64,000 nucleotides of DNA from Promerops cafer. Taxonomy: Eukaryota; Chordata; Aves; Passeriformes; Nectariniidae. Where the stretch lies: contig VZSE01002208.1 in the NCBI GenBank assembly GCA_013398275.1, positions 434,001 through 498,000 on the forward strand, in the 5' to 3' direction. Under the pieces are notes generated by a model that did not search any database, was not told the origin of the DNA, and was given only the letters and a program-made list of their open reading frames with translations. Positions 37,501 through 48,700 of the stretch are shown here, piece by piece. The position numbers and the translations under genes were made by a program. Position 1 is the first letter of the stretch, and the number at the start of each line of letters is the position of its first letter.

Positions 37501-40500
37501 TGGATGGGAATTAGACAAAAAGACCCTATCCCTAGTTAACATCAAAAGAGATGCTGCCCAAATAATTATCTCTCCAGCTTGCACTAAAAATTGATTTCTG
37601 ACATTTACTGAATCCAAGCTCTGTAATCCTGGGACAGGAACTGCAGTCCCAAACCAGACGTGCTGTCAGTGGAGGTTTGGCTTTCCCTGGATTGCTCAAT
37701 GTTGTATCACAGAGAGGCTGTCAGCTCAGCTGTCCTGGACACACAACAGAGGCAGAGGTCATCTCTCAAATAGCTGGGTTCAGACATTAACACACACCTC
37801 TAAAATCCACCCAGAGCCAGACCAGCAGCGAGGGTGGGCTGTGCAGTGGAGACAGACTATACCCTTTGCACAAATCCCTGCTTAACAAGAGAACACAGGC
37901 TCCTGCATTCTGCACCTGCTGTATTTTCCAAGGCAGAAAATAGGATGAATTAACCTGATTTCTCAAGGTTACTGTATTCATGTCTTTCAAAAAAGGATGG
38001 GATAGCTCTCGTGAAAGGTACCGACCTTTCCCATCCTTCAGCAAAATAAAGGTTGGGCAAATCAGGTCTGTAACACCACCACCATTACTGCTGGGCCATA
38101 ACTTCACTTGACAGAGAGTGGGCCAAGTTCTCTACTGCAGTAACTCCACTGACGTCAGTGGGGGAAGGTCAGCAGGAAATACGGCCCCAGCACCGAACAC
38201 AATACAGGAACGCTATGTAATTTTCCACCCACCCTAAATTATCCCAGAGGCATAAAACTGACTGTCCCCAAAGTTATTAAAACACTTATGGTGAGAAAAC
38301 ACTGATCCATACAAATAGTAGTGGCCAAGGGAAGCAAATATCAGTTAGTGCTGAGGAGCAGGAAAAAAAAAAAAGTAATCCAGAAACACTTCTGTATCCA
38401 GCAAATATCATACATAGCAGCGAAGGACTACCCAGGAGACAGGACAGCCAGGGAAATGTTTAAACCACCCGCTAGTTCCATCTGCTGGAATTAGTTCAAA
38501 ATCTCACCCTATCCAGATCTTTACAGCTACTTAGGTTACTAGCAAATTGCTAGGAGGGTAAACAGAGCTTGTATACAGAGTTCTGTCCTCTCACAACTGC
38601 ATTTCAAAATAATTGGAAATGCTGTTTTATTTAAAGAGAGAGAAAGATTGCTAAAACAAGATGATAATCCCATGATAAACTGCAATGGGGTTTGTAGGAG
38701 TGGCTGATGAAATGCTTAACCAGACCTGAGGTGAAGTTAAGAGTTTAAAGGAGCCCTGATTATTCACTCCCCGAATAGCTAGTCCTTCAGGTTACTACTT
38801 TAACTAAATATTTATCTAAAATGCTAGGTTAGGTTTGGGCCTTTTAAGAGGTATATCAGCATATCTGCAACCAAAAAAAAAAAAAGGAACAGAGTTCCAT
38901 CACCATTGGCTAATTTCTCTCTACCTTTTCATATCAGCTAATTCTCAAATTGTATCTTGTTGCTTTAAACTGACATTGTAAGTAACTTCAACTTATTTGA
39001 AAGGACATGAACTCTGCACAGATGGTCCATAATGACCAAACCCAAGAGTCTCCACCACACTCCGGACCAAGCTGAGTAGTCAAGCGACAGCATGAAATAC
39101 TGGTGACTTACTTCACAGTTATAATACACCACTTTTTAGCAAGGCTATTAAAAATATCCTAGTTGATAGGAAGGATATTGTCACTGCATAATAAAAGGGA
39201 GATCAAACTCAATATTATAAAATGCGTCTTTAAAAGACATGTACACTTTCATGCCAACCTCCACCCATTCTGTTTCCACAAGAGGAGAAGAGGATGCAGA
39301 ACTCCTGCAGGTAGAAGTCCTGCAGATGATGAGGAGCCTGGCTCACGTGTTGCCATAAACGTTACTCACTTCTTGTTTGCTGTCTGAAAGTGAACAGTCA
39401 TTCTGGAATAATTCTTATCCTTCTGCTTCTCTCTGGTGGCAGAAGTAACAGTGAGGTCTCCGAAGAGGTCAATCAGCCACGTCAGACGGGCAATTCCACT
39501 GAAAGCTGGGAATCCTGATTTGTTTTCATCAAGGACACTACCTGGTGGAATAGAAACCCTTGAGGAACAGGAAATAGAATCATGCCTTCTGCATAGGAAA
39601 GGATGAAGAAACTGCAGTGTTGCAGGCTTATCAGGGTGTAGAAAGGTCAGTGGATGGACTGAGCAGGAAAGTCAATAAACACATTTAATGTCGAAATGGA
39701 TCAGTTGATGAGCTATGGCAGAGAGGGCTGCAGAAAGTACATATACAACAAACCCTTCAGGACATGCTGAGGACAGGAGGGTCTATGTGGATTCAACAAA
39801 GGAATTATCCAGAAACAGTACCTGTGTCTCTACTCAGTTTATAGACAGAGTCTTGTGTGAAAGGACTGAATGAAGCCTGGAAGCACTGGCATCCCTGGGG
39901 AGCAAATCCAGATGGACTTTGATTTCTACAGAGCTACTGACCTGTGAAATGCAATGTTCCCTTCACCAGGTCTTTCCCAGCCACCTCTTTTTTCAGCTGC
40001 TTGTACTCTTCAGTAAGAAGTTCGATGTGCTCCACATGGAGTACCTTGCCTGCCATTAAAAAAAAACAAAACAAAACAAAACCACACACACAAAAAAAAA
40101 AAAAAACCCAGGACAGATTACATAAGAATTTTCTGTGTGAATCAAAGTCATGTCTAAACAGTACAGGCTTCACTAGCTACCAGTGGGAACTCACAGAAAT
40201 ATTCTCATGCATGGCTCACAAAGTGATGTCAGGAAGAAAATCAAACACGGAAACACAGGCCCTGAGCTGAAGCATCAATCTGGGTTAAGGATTTTCAGGA
40301 AACAACAAATACAGAGACTACAGGAACAGTAGCCTCTACGTTTAACAGAAACTCTGTAATGAAACCCAATACCCAGCTAAGGCTGAAACATGAGTCTTCA
40401 GAGTAACAGATGGATTAATTCTTGGCTTCTTTCCCCTCACATTTCCTACATTTCCTTGTTCTGCATTTTTCCTCCCAAGGTAGTAGGAAAGAAAGAGGAA

Positions 40501-43500
40501 GGGGAAAAAAATAGCATAATGCTCAGACCCAGATTGGAACAATGTGCTAAGGAGTACTGCCCTCCACTGCAATTAATTCGGCTACTTTGAAATAGAGGTT
40601 ATCCAATACAAGTTGAATGTGTCCCTCATTGAGTATGTGTTTTCCTGGAAGATCTCCAGGAGAATCACTGTAGGCTGCTGACAGTAACTGCTGCTGCTTC
40701 AAGAAAAGAGTCATAAATTCTGCTCAATGGGAAACCATTTTGTGAGCAGCAAGGCAGTAACTGGTGTTGGTACAGGGAAACAGCAAAGCAGAAATCCTAC
40801 ACCTCCAGCGTTTCAGGACAAAAGTCACAAAGGTGATCTTTAAGAAGCAGTGGTATAAAAAGTGCAGCTTGTCCAAATGATTTGCACTCTGCTTCTGCCC
40901 AGCACTGCTCTTTCCCTTGCAGCCCCGTTCATCCCCACTGGCCTCAGCTGAACTGCCAGCTTCTGACCCTTTGCACCACTGGGATGGGACCACACACTTT
41001 CTGGAAATAAAGAGATTTTGCTTAGAGAAGCTGTCTTTCAGACAGGGGTGCCTTGCTGGCCTACCGTAGTATGAGCAGCTGTGTGTGGCCAGCACAGCAC
41101 AAATGCTAGAAACTAGGAGAGCTGTCTGCAGTTTCATTTCCAGGGAGAGAGAGGACATGGAATTGCACAAGTCCAACAGCTGCACTCATCAAGTGCTTTA
41201 CTATCACAGTGACAAAATTTTTCCTCTTTAACTGCATTCTAAGTGTCACAAATAGAGGCTAAAGTTTTTGTGAGGGCAAACATACCTTACTCTTAGCATT
41301 GACATTTGTGTGTTTGTTCACCTATTGGCATAAGTCTTACATCCTAGACTGGCACATCTCTGAGACAGTCATACTCCCTTGCATGTGATGACTAAAAGCA
41401 GGCTGGACACTTGCCTTTGAGTTTGGTGCCTTTGGTGCTACCCAACAGGTAAGACTGCTTACACTCTTGAGAACAAATGTGTTACCTTTCTGCTCAGCCA
41501 TCTCCCAGAGCTCATGGGCTGCCTTAGCAGACAAAGCCATGGGGTACTCAACAAGGACATGTTTCCCAGCTTCTAAGAACATTCTGAAAGGGATAAAAGA
41601 TCAGCCATTAAAAAGAATATTATCCTAATCCTGTATCACCACAGTGCAAGCTGCTTCTCATTCCCACAGCAAGCTTCACATGGAGAGATGCACAACATGG
41701 AGTAACAGAAATAAATTGCAACTTTCCTAGCAAGGATGGTGTGGTGGTTGCATCACACATTTAAACAGCAGGGGAGCAGGGTTTAGGGTTTTAATTCTTC
41801 TTTTGCCACAGAATGCCCTCAATCACCTACATCAAGTTGCTAAAATGCTACAGCGTTGAGCACTGCAATGGCTGACTTACAGACATGTAAGCAGTTGGAG
41901 TGGGGCACTGGATTACACTTCCACAATATAATCTGTGAGGAAAGGCTTTAAATCCTGTTTTAAGCTGCCTGTCCATCAAACACAGGCCTAGAGGTGCGGA
42001 AATATAATTACTTGGGAAATTAACGCATCTTAAATCCTACTCTCTTCCTGGGCTTATTGGTGCTCTAGGGAACTCACTATCATTCACTTCAGGCCTCTAG
42101 TCTGGCAGTCTTTCCTCAGTGTTCATATCTTCTTCTGCAACAGCTTTACACAGCTCCTCTGTGCTTCTAAAATACAAGGGAAAGGGGGAAAAGAGGGGGA
42201 GAAAACACCCCCAAAATACCTGATGGTTTCTTCATGGCTTCTGTTCTCTGTGCTGATGAAGGCTGCATGGATGTCTTTGTTTCTCAGAGCATCTTCCAGG
42301 CTAATCTGCTTAGCCTCATTAATATTGCCAAAACTTCTCCTGCACATTTAGCATAAATACAACCAGAGTATAACTGTCACAGTTCATTTTTCCAACCACA
42401 TTGTGTAGCAGTACTTAAAAACTGTTCCCATGGACCACTGTCTCACTGAGCTCAACCAGGGTATAACAACCAGTTTCTTATCCAGGAAGAGCATGAACAC
42501 TTATGGACAAAAGTGGAATGCAGAAGAGAACTGAAAAAAATGGACCAGTGTGCACGTGGTGGTATCAGTCCAGAAACTGGCTTGCTATTGAACTGTCAAG
42601 TCCTTTTTGGTTTTGGTTTTTAGTAAGCATTATCACCAAAGAGACATTGTAAAAGAATGACTTGAAAGAGGACAGTGCTCGTATGGGAGAACTTTTCCCC
42701 ACCATCCTGGACAACGTGGACAAAAGCACTCAAGATGGCAGGGATGCACACAAGTACAGACAAGCAGGAGAGGGACAAAGCAGATGCTTGGCCATGATAG
42801 CTCACCTTGCAACACACAGAGCATGTCAGTGCTAAGGGGAAAGCTCTCTTGGGCAGCAAGCTGAGCACAGCTCCAGCTGAAAATGAAAAACACACAATCC
42901 CTCCAAAAGCCCTTTGCATTACTACTGACCGGAGCAGGCACCCTGACAGTGTTATGATAGGTGACAGAGGGCAGGAAGGCAAGCCACAAGCAGGACTTGA
43001 AAGCAAAGACAGGTGATGTCTGTGTGTGATGGGGATCCAAGGAAGATTACTGTGAATCATGCATTTCAACAGCATTGTTTCTCAAAAAAACAGTGGTGGA
43101 AACCCTATCTTCAGTGCTCTTCAAGGTTACCTGTAGCACTGCCAGAGGCATCAGAGAACTAAAAGTGTATTTGGCAGGAAGATAAAGTGGGTGACCTAAT
43201 CAGTCCTTTCTGTCTCAAACAACCTCACACGATTTAAATATAGCTGGAAAAATAAATTCACAATCTGAGATCCACAAAGGTACTAACTATATCAAACTTT
43301 TATGCTCCACTGTAATGGGTCAGACAGTCCAGCAGGAATGCTCAGAGGAAGGTACACACTAAATTTCCATGGTTCCAAACTAGTGAGAAAAACTCTAAGA
43401 AGTGTTAGAAGGATAAAAAGCAACTGTATTGCATGTAGCAAATCATGGGATTTTCTTTACCAATACCAATTACCTGTTTTTAAAAAAATACAAGCATTTC

Positions 43501-44014
43501 ATTATGAAGTTGGAGTATTGGGGGCATTAAAACATGTTTCTGCAAAAGAACTTTTTAAAGCTCTGTAAAACTTATTTTTTTAACATTTCTAGAAGTGTCA
43601 TGCAGACACAAGATCATTAGTGCACTTATTGTCTGTACTACCTTAAATCTACAGAAAATTCCAGTCAATTTCTTTTTATCGCATGGATTCTACAGCAAGA
43701 ACATCTCTAATTTCTGAAAGATATCTCACTAAGGTAACCTATTTTCTCCCTCTTGCAAAGCTTTCTGTGCTCACTTCTGAGCTGCCACTCAGAATGACAG
43801 GCACATTTGCATGAACTTTCCCTTTCTGGCCTGAAAAAGAAGAAAAAACATTGCAATATTAGACATATTAGACATGCTAAGATGAAATTTCTAACCTGGA
43901 TACAAATCCAAAGAGTTTCAGGTGCTCAGAAGGGCTGGAAGGAATCGGATTCATCAAGTCTCGGATTCGTGCTAAGCCAGCAATTCCAACTCCAACCACC
44001 ACTGTCCCAAACAT
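34276..44014 (-). CDS. BLVRA: Biliverdin reductase A (six coding exons, complete CDS)
   Basis: BLVRA reduces the central methine bridge of biliverdin IX-alpha with NADPH or NADH to give bilirubin, downstream of heme oxygenase; it is mainly cytosolic. The coding sequence joins 44014-43896, 42339-42220, 41583-41486, 40049-39942, 39541-39370 and 34549-34276. The pieces sum to 891 nt (296 aa plus TGA), the length of human BLVRA. Every junction has GT/AG ends and consistent phase. Residues 8-13 form the GxGxxG dinucleotide loop, 92-94 are EYP, and the core PAFSG-x-x-RLTWL at 160-171 and WIEE at 210-213 match the family. YxxM is kept at 193-196. The C-terminal HCX10CC motif reads RCX10CE (276-289). 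The ATG has A at -3. If the proposed first exon is spliced on, an in-frame TGA lies just upstream, which supports this start. Identification rests on recalled similarity along the whole protein, not on a database search. Confidence 0.96.
34550..39369 (-). other. BLVRA: BLVRA intron between coding exons 5 and 6
   Basis: This 4.8-kb intron has GTGAGT at its start and TAG at its end. I see no nested gene or recognisable mobile element. It is unusually long compared with the four other introns inside the coding region (0.4-1.6 kb). Confidence 0.85.
39370..39541 (-). CDS. BLVRA: BLVRA fifth coding exon
   Basis: This 172-nt exon follows the TTCCACCAG acceptor. That acceptor was chosen over the nearby TAG three bases further on because only it keeps frame and family length. 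The donor is AAGAA|GTGAGT. It encodes residues 149-206. GFPAFSGIARLTWLIDLFG (158-176) corresponds to the segment reported as a nuclear export signal in human BVR-A. NYSRM at 192-196 keeps the YxxM pattern of the human YMKM motif. Confidence 0.95.
39942..40049 (-). CDS. BLVRA: BLVRA fourth coding exon
   Basis: This 108-nt exon runs from the TGGCAG acceptor (40,050-40,052) to the CACAG|GTCAGT donor. It encodes residues 113-149 (both end codons split), including KVLHVEHIELL at 114-124 and KKEVAGKDLVKG at 132-143. These match the start of the C-terminal beta-sheet domain that forms the substrate pocket. The intron upstream of it carries an A-rich/CA-rich tract directly beside the acceptor (40,054-40,106). 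Confidence 0.95.
40050..41485 (-). other. BLVRA: BLVRA intron between coding exons 3 and 4
   Basis: This 1.4-kb intron contains an A-rich/CA tract (40,054-40,106) next to the downstream acceptor and, on the same strand as BLVRA, a 153-codon open frame (41,185-40,724). I do not consider that frame a proven gene. Confidence 0.85.
41486..41583 (-). CDS. BLVRA: BLVRA third coding exon
   Basis: This 98-nt exon follows a CCTTTCAG acceptor and ends AAAG|GTAACA. It encodes residues 80-113 with AGKHVLVEYPM at 85-95, one of the most conserved stretches of the family, followed by an amphipathic helix with HELWEMAEQKG. The tyrosine of EYP (residue 93) lies near the cofactor/substrate site in known structures. 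Confidence 0.96.
41584..42219 (-). other. BLVRA: BLVRA intron between coding exons 2 and 3
   Basis: This 636-bp intron runs from GTATTT to CAG and is GGGG/CCCC-rich near its donor. Nothing else is seen in it. Confidence 0.85.
42220..42339 (-). CDS. BLVRA: BLVRA second coding exon
   Basis: This 120-nt exon lies between a TGTGCAG acceptor and an ATCAG|GTATTT donor and encodes residues 40-80 (first and last codons split). It contains ISLEDAL at 52-58 and ENRSHEETIR at 71-80, which match the mammalian ISLEDAL and SSHEDYIR segments of the Rossmann domain. The phase (two bases carried in, two carried out) agrees with both neighbouring exons. Confidence 0.95.
42340..43895 (-). other. BLVRA: BLVRA intron between coding exons 1 and 2
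   Basis: This 1.56-kb intron runs from GTTAGA to GCAG. It contains a 151-codon minus-strand frame (43,075-42,620) overlapped by other frames on both strands. The frame has no family resemblance and is probably chance. Confidence 0.85.
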
Positions 44015-44023
44015 TTTGTTAAT
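43896..44023 (-). CDS. BLVRA: BLVRA first coding exon (start codon exon)
   Basis: The exon begins after a TTTTGGACAG acceptor at 44,024 with nine 5'-UTR bases, then ATG at 44,014-44,012. It encodes residues 1-39 plus two bases of codon 40. It holds the N-terminal strand-loop-helix of the Rossmann fold with GVGIAG at residues 8-13, the NAD(P)H-binding loop. The donor is CCAG|GTTAGA at 43,896/43,895. Human BLVRA has about seven more residues before this point, so an alternative upstream start in another first exon is possible but nothing here requires it. Confidence 0.95.
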
Positions 44024-45583
44024 CTGTCCAAAAGGAAAAAAAGAGGCAACTTCTTTTTTTTCTTGTAACAGGGACAAGCACAACCGGAAGGGAAGGTGGG
44101 AGAATGGATACTCTTGAACCCTGCTTTCATAGCACCAAACCTTATTCAGGTGTCAGCAACCAGCTAACAGAGATGTGATGCTATAGGCTACTGAGCTCAC
44201 CCATTGAAATGGCATCAAGCAGTTCAGCCTGTCATAGGACTGGTCTTGAGATTTGTATTTAACAGCTATTAAATCACAGCTCCAGCAAAGTTCTTCCTTT
44301 CCGTGAATAGAAAGCAGACTTCAAAAGTGAGACATTCTTCTATTTATATCACCATTTCCAAGCTGGAAAGGAGCCAAAAGGTTCTGCAAACCCAGCAGAG
44401 CTTTATATAAACCCTGCTGACTTCCTGAGCGTCTGCAGCACAGTGCCATACAGACAGTCCCAGTGCTCAGCAGCATAGCTGGAATACCTTGGGACAGGAA
44501 GCAAAGAGCATCTTTTCGTTCCCCATGTAACCACCAGCACATCCTACAATGTCATGCTGTAACCAACCATCTAATTTGATCAAGATGCTTGCTTGACATT
44601 TCCATGCACAAAGAAAGCTCTGCCATCTCTTTAATGACAAGCAGGCATGTCTTTAAGATTTACATCTCCCAAATGCAATTGCTGACACAACTGCATAATA
44701 TGGAGGGTGAGACAGGTATTGCACTCACTGGCTGGGCTGCTGGGCCTCTGGCAATAAATTCTGTTGGTTTTATGATTTGCTGTTGATCTGCAGAAGCACG
44801 TGGCAACTGATGAAACCTTTCAAACCTGCACTGTTCCAGCACCCTGAGGACTAGCAACACTTCATAAATTAATTGAAGATTTACAGGAAAATGGCCTACA
44901 TTGAGTCAGGTCAGATCAGATCCTCTTCATTTTTTGTTCCTTCCAACTCATGAAAGCATCCCTTCAATCTCTGTTTCTTCTGTTTCAGTCTTCTTCCCGC
45001 CACTGCCAATCCTTTCACTTGAGTGAACTCTAGATTGTTTACACCACTTGGCTGCAGCCCTTCACATCTTTCTGAGACTGAGATGGGTAAATGGACAACC
45101 CCACTTAATTCCTCCTTGTGCCTCTTGTCTGACAGGATCACAGTGCAGCAGCAAAGCCATAAGTGACCGTTCTGGCAGTGCAAGAGGTTGACAGCTTCTG
45201 GCACAAAGGAAAAAAAGATCCCCTCTCCAATTACATGCCATGTCTGTATTTTGTTTTCCTTTAAGCTCCTGACTATGGTGCTGAATTCCACTCACTTTAT
45301 ATATGCCAAAAAGATACAAAGGTAAGAAACAGAGCAGCATGTTTAGTGTAAGAAAATAAATTAGTGATATATCAAAGAGTTCCCCAGGGGAATTACAGGG
45401 ACATTTTATTACCAAGTATTTGAAGTATGGCATGGTGACACTATTCACCAGGGAAGAGAAGGGCTGAGAAAGGGGGCAACATAACCACAAAACTCATTTT
45501 CAGTACCACCCACAGGCAGAGTCCTGGCCTGGGCTCTCCATCACATTTGCTTTTCTCTATGGCCAAAGAGAAAAAGAGACAGA

Positions 45584-45780
45584 CTTGCAGAATGACCTCA
45601 GCTGGAAGGAGCCCCAGAAGGTCACCCAATCCAAACCCCACTCAGTTGCACCAGGGCCATGCTGAGTTCTGACTGCCCCCATGGCTGGCAATCCTTCAAC
45701 CTCCATGCCCCTGCCCCAGCGTTTGACCAGTGTCATGGCAAGAACTTCTTTCAGTACTGTAAGGCTCCAAACAACTGTGA
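45584..45780 (-). mobile_element. Diverged CR1-like fragment in BLVRA intron 1
   Basis: The plus-strand blocks AGAATGACCTCAGCTGGAAGGAGCCCC, AGGTCACCCAATCCAAACCCCACTCAGTTGCA and AGGGCCATGCTGAG follow the order of a CR1-type 3' region. A block near 45,722-45,765 resembles the CCTGTGCCAGTG...CAGTA(AA)GAA section. Sense is on the minus strand. The subfamily cannot be fixed by eye. Confidence 0.6.
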
Positions 45781-48700
45781 TCAACAAGACCTTTAAAAGG
45801 GCTTATGGTTGTTCATGTACTCTGAATTAGATGCACAGGAGAAATATCAAGAAGATGTTCTCAAGAGGTCAAAACAACAAAAAAGATTTTACTGGCAACT
45901 TTAGAAAATCAGACAAATTTGGCAAGTTTAGTGCAACATTCAATCAATTGAAAACACTTTTCAAAGCATTAACGTGGCTCATTCAACTTTGCAAACTCTA
46001 AGACAGTTCAATTTTAAGTTACTCAAAAATCCAAGAAGAGGTAATTAGAAGAGAGAGCAAGAAAGAAAGAAACCCAGAAAATATATAGAAAAAGCCAAAC
46101 ATAGCTACCAGCTCCTGGGTTCCAGTGGTGTACAGACAGACATTCCAAGAGGTGGTATAGTCAAGGCACCTGATTGCCTTGTGTTGGGCCTTAAATACCC
46201 CTTGGCCTTCCTGGGTCCTTCCCCCAGGTGGGACTTCCAGTCATTTGGCCACTCAGGAGCTGAGCTAGGGGCTGCAGAGGTGGGCGTGGAGCATTGCTTC
46301 TGCTGCTAGGATCTGGCAGCCACTGCCAGGCTGGGATACAGGCTCTAGGGTGGGGGTGTACAGGGCAGAGCACGGCCTCTTCCTCCACACACATGCAGCA
46401 CATAATGTCTCAAGACAGCAATCTTCCCGGTCTCTCACAAGTCCAGCTTGAAAAGAGCTGATCAGGAGCTTACTTTAAGTTCAGAAATTTTCAAGGTTAG
46501 TGGAGTGATAAGCTGTTAATATTTTCCCATTGCCTTCAGTGGAACTGGGAGTTGGAGTCATACAGCAAACAAATTCCCCTGAACCTCCTACAGTCATGTT
46601 GTTTCCAAGAACTACTTGTTTGTTTTTTTGGTTTGGTTTGTTTTGGTTTTTTTTTTTTTTTTTTGCTGGTGAGCTGCTGACCTCTGCTTCAACAAAGTGG
46701 AGAAAATGGGGGAGCTGACTACCTTCTTCAGGGAACAAAGGATGTCTCTCTGCAGATGCTCAGGTAGCTGAACATCAATATTTTTGCCTTTCCTTTGAAA
46801 AAATAATTTCCTAGTTTCTTCTGATCTCCTCAAAACTAACATTTAAGAGAAGCAAGATGATTTCAGCCGAAGAACAAAACCTGTTACTGTGCAACCTGTT
46901 GCCATAGCAACCAGCCATTTGGTCCAGGTCAAGGGTTCAGTGGCTAATATACCAAAAGAGACAGCTACTAAATGTATGTTCTGGAACCTTTGCTTACGCA
47001 CGTAGCTAAGAGAAAAATTGCTATGTTTGCATCCCTGCTGCAGCTTTTTATTACCCTTATTTTGCTCACACACCAAAATCTGCAGCTGCTCAAGGAGAAA
47101 AGTAAATTAGGTGTTTTTCAGAAGTGTTACAAACCAGGTAAGAACAGAATAGAGAATTCTCATCTGAGAGTCTAGATGAATATATAAAAATTTACTTCTT
47201 CTTTCAAAACCTTTACAAGAGGATAACAGCCACAATAATCTTTCAAGTACAAAAATTATGAAGTAGGAAACCCAAATCACAAACTGCTCTGCCTGCTTTT
47301 CATGCCTTTTTCTTAAAATCAGTGATCTCTGCTAAAGCTTTAACAAAAAAGATTTCAGAGGCATTTTCAAGGCTGCTGAACTCTGGTTCCTGTCATACTG
47401 GAAAAAAGTCATACTGTATGTGATACAACAGTATATTGGCCAGTGTCCAAAATAATTTTCTCCACCCTTTCCTAATAGGCTGTATGAAAGCAAAGAGAAC
47501 TGATGAGAAGATTAGGAGATGTCTTTCATGCTCACATGCTGTGCCTAAGGAATGCCTCCCACATCACAGCAGCACCCACGCTGGCCGGGTTGCAGGCAGC
47601 CCTGCCAGGCTCACCACAGGTCCCTGGGTCACTGGGACAAGAGGGATGGTGGCTGCCACCAGCTGCTGTAGAAGCTCTTACCTACTGACAGCCAGCACAA
47701 GTGGCTCCTCTTACCAAGGGAGATGAGCCCTGCATGACACAGAGACAGAGCTGAGAAAGGCAAATAGCTGAAGAGGATAATTTATTCTACACCAATATAG
47801 CATCGTACCATCACCACTCTCCTCTTGAACTTTCTGTGCTTCTGCTGCATATTTCCTGCATTAGACTAAGGGTACCCTGTAGCAATTAACAAAAAAAAGT
47901 GGTCTATACCCAAATATTCTTGCAAAATTTAGCAGCAAAGCAGGAATATTTAGCAGCAAAACAAACAATGGAGTAAGTCCAAAGAAATCCATCGCCCAGC
48001 ATCAGTGTTCCTCCCCAGTGCAATCACAAGTAGGACTCTAAATCTCAAAACTGCTAACACTCATTGAGATAAGCCTGAGGGAAGTGAGGCTTACCTCTGT
48101 TTTGTGCAACATCACTAAGGCCATGCAAAGTAGTGCAGAAGCAAGCTGAAAGGCAGAACTTAGGAATTATCTCCCCTTCAAGAAAATTTCTCATGGCATG
48201 TCTAGACGTTACAGAATGAGTACAAGCACCTCCTCCCGTGATATATAAAGAATTTCAGTAAGCCTCCTGCATTTTCCCTGCAGTTTACAAACTCTTGTTC
48301 CCACAAATATGAATGAGTGACTCACATCAGAAATAGAAATATTTTGTAGTTAATGTCACAGGTAATAGCATAACACTGATGCAGGAGGCTTTCCTGAAGC
48401 AATCCCAGCCTGGTGCTTTAAAGTTTACTGCTTCAAGGGCCACATGTATCTTCAGAGTAGCAGAAACCTCGCAGCTAAGTATTTAATCTGAAAATACTGT
48501 TGTCAAGGACCACCAGGGACCACCAAAGAGACACCAGGACAAAAGAACGCATATTAAAGGGGAGGGAAAATATGTTAATGATTTTTGGGAAATTATTATC
48601 ATACGTATGTTTATTCTGGGAAAATCAGCGAATATATATGTAAAATACAGTATATAAACAGGAGCTTTTCTGTATTCAGCATGCATGACTTTTGGAGGAG

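Noticed and set aside
39370..39541. Use of the TAG acceptor three bases inside the fifth exon
   Set aside because: It would give a different length at the junction. The CAG acceptor gives the exact family spacing between the HFT and GFPAFSG segments.
42620..43075. 151-codon minus-strand frame in a BLVRA intron
   Set aside because: A second open frame covers the same bases on the same strand and the plus strand is also open. Its composition is Cys/Leu/Ser-rich without motif, most likely chance.
46190..46450. GC-richer block in intron 1 as an LTR or CpG island
   Set aside because: I could not match it to a known element, it has few CpGs, and it lacks terminal TG...CA and signal boxes.
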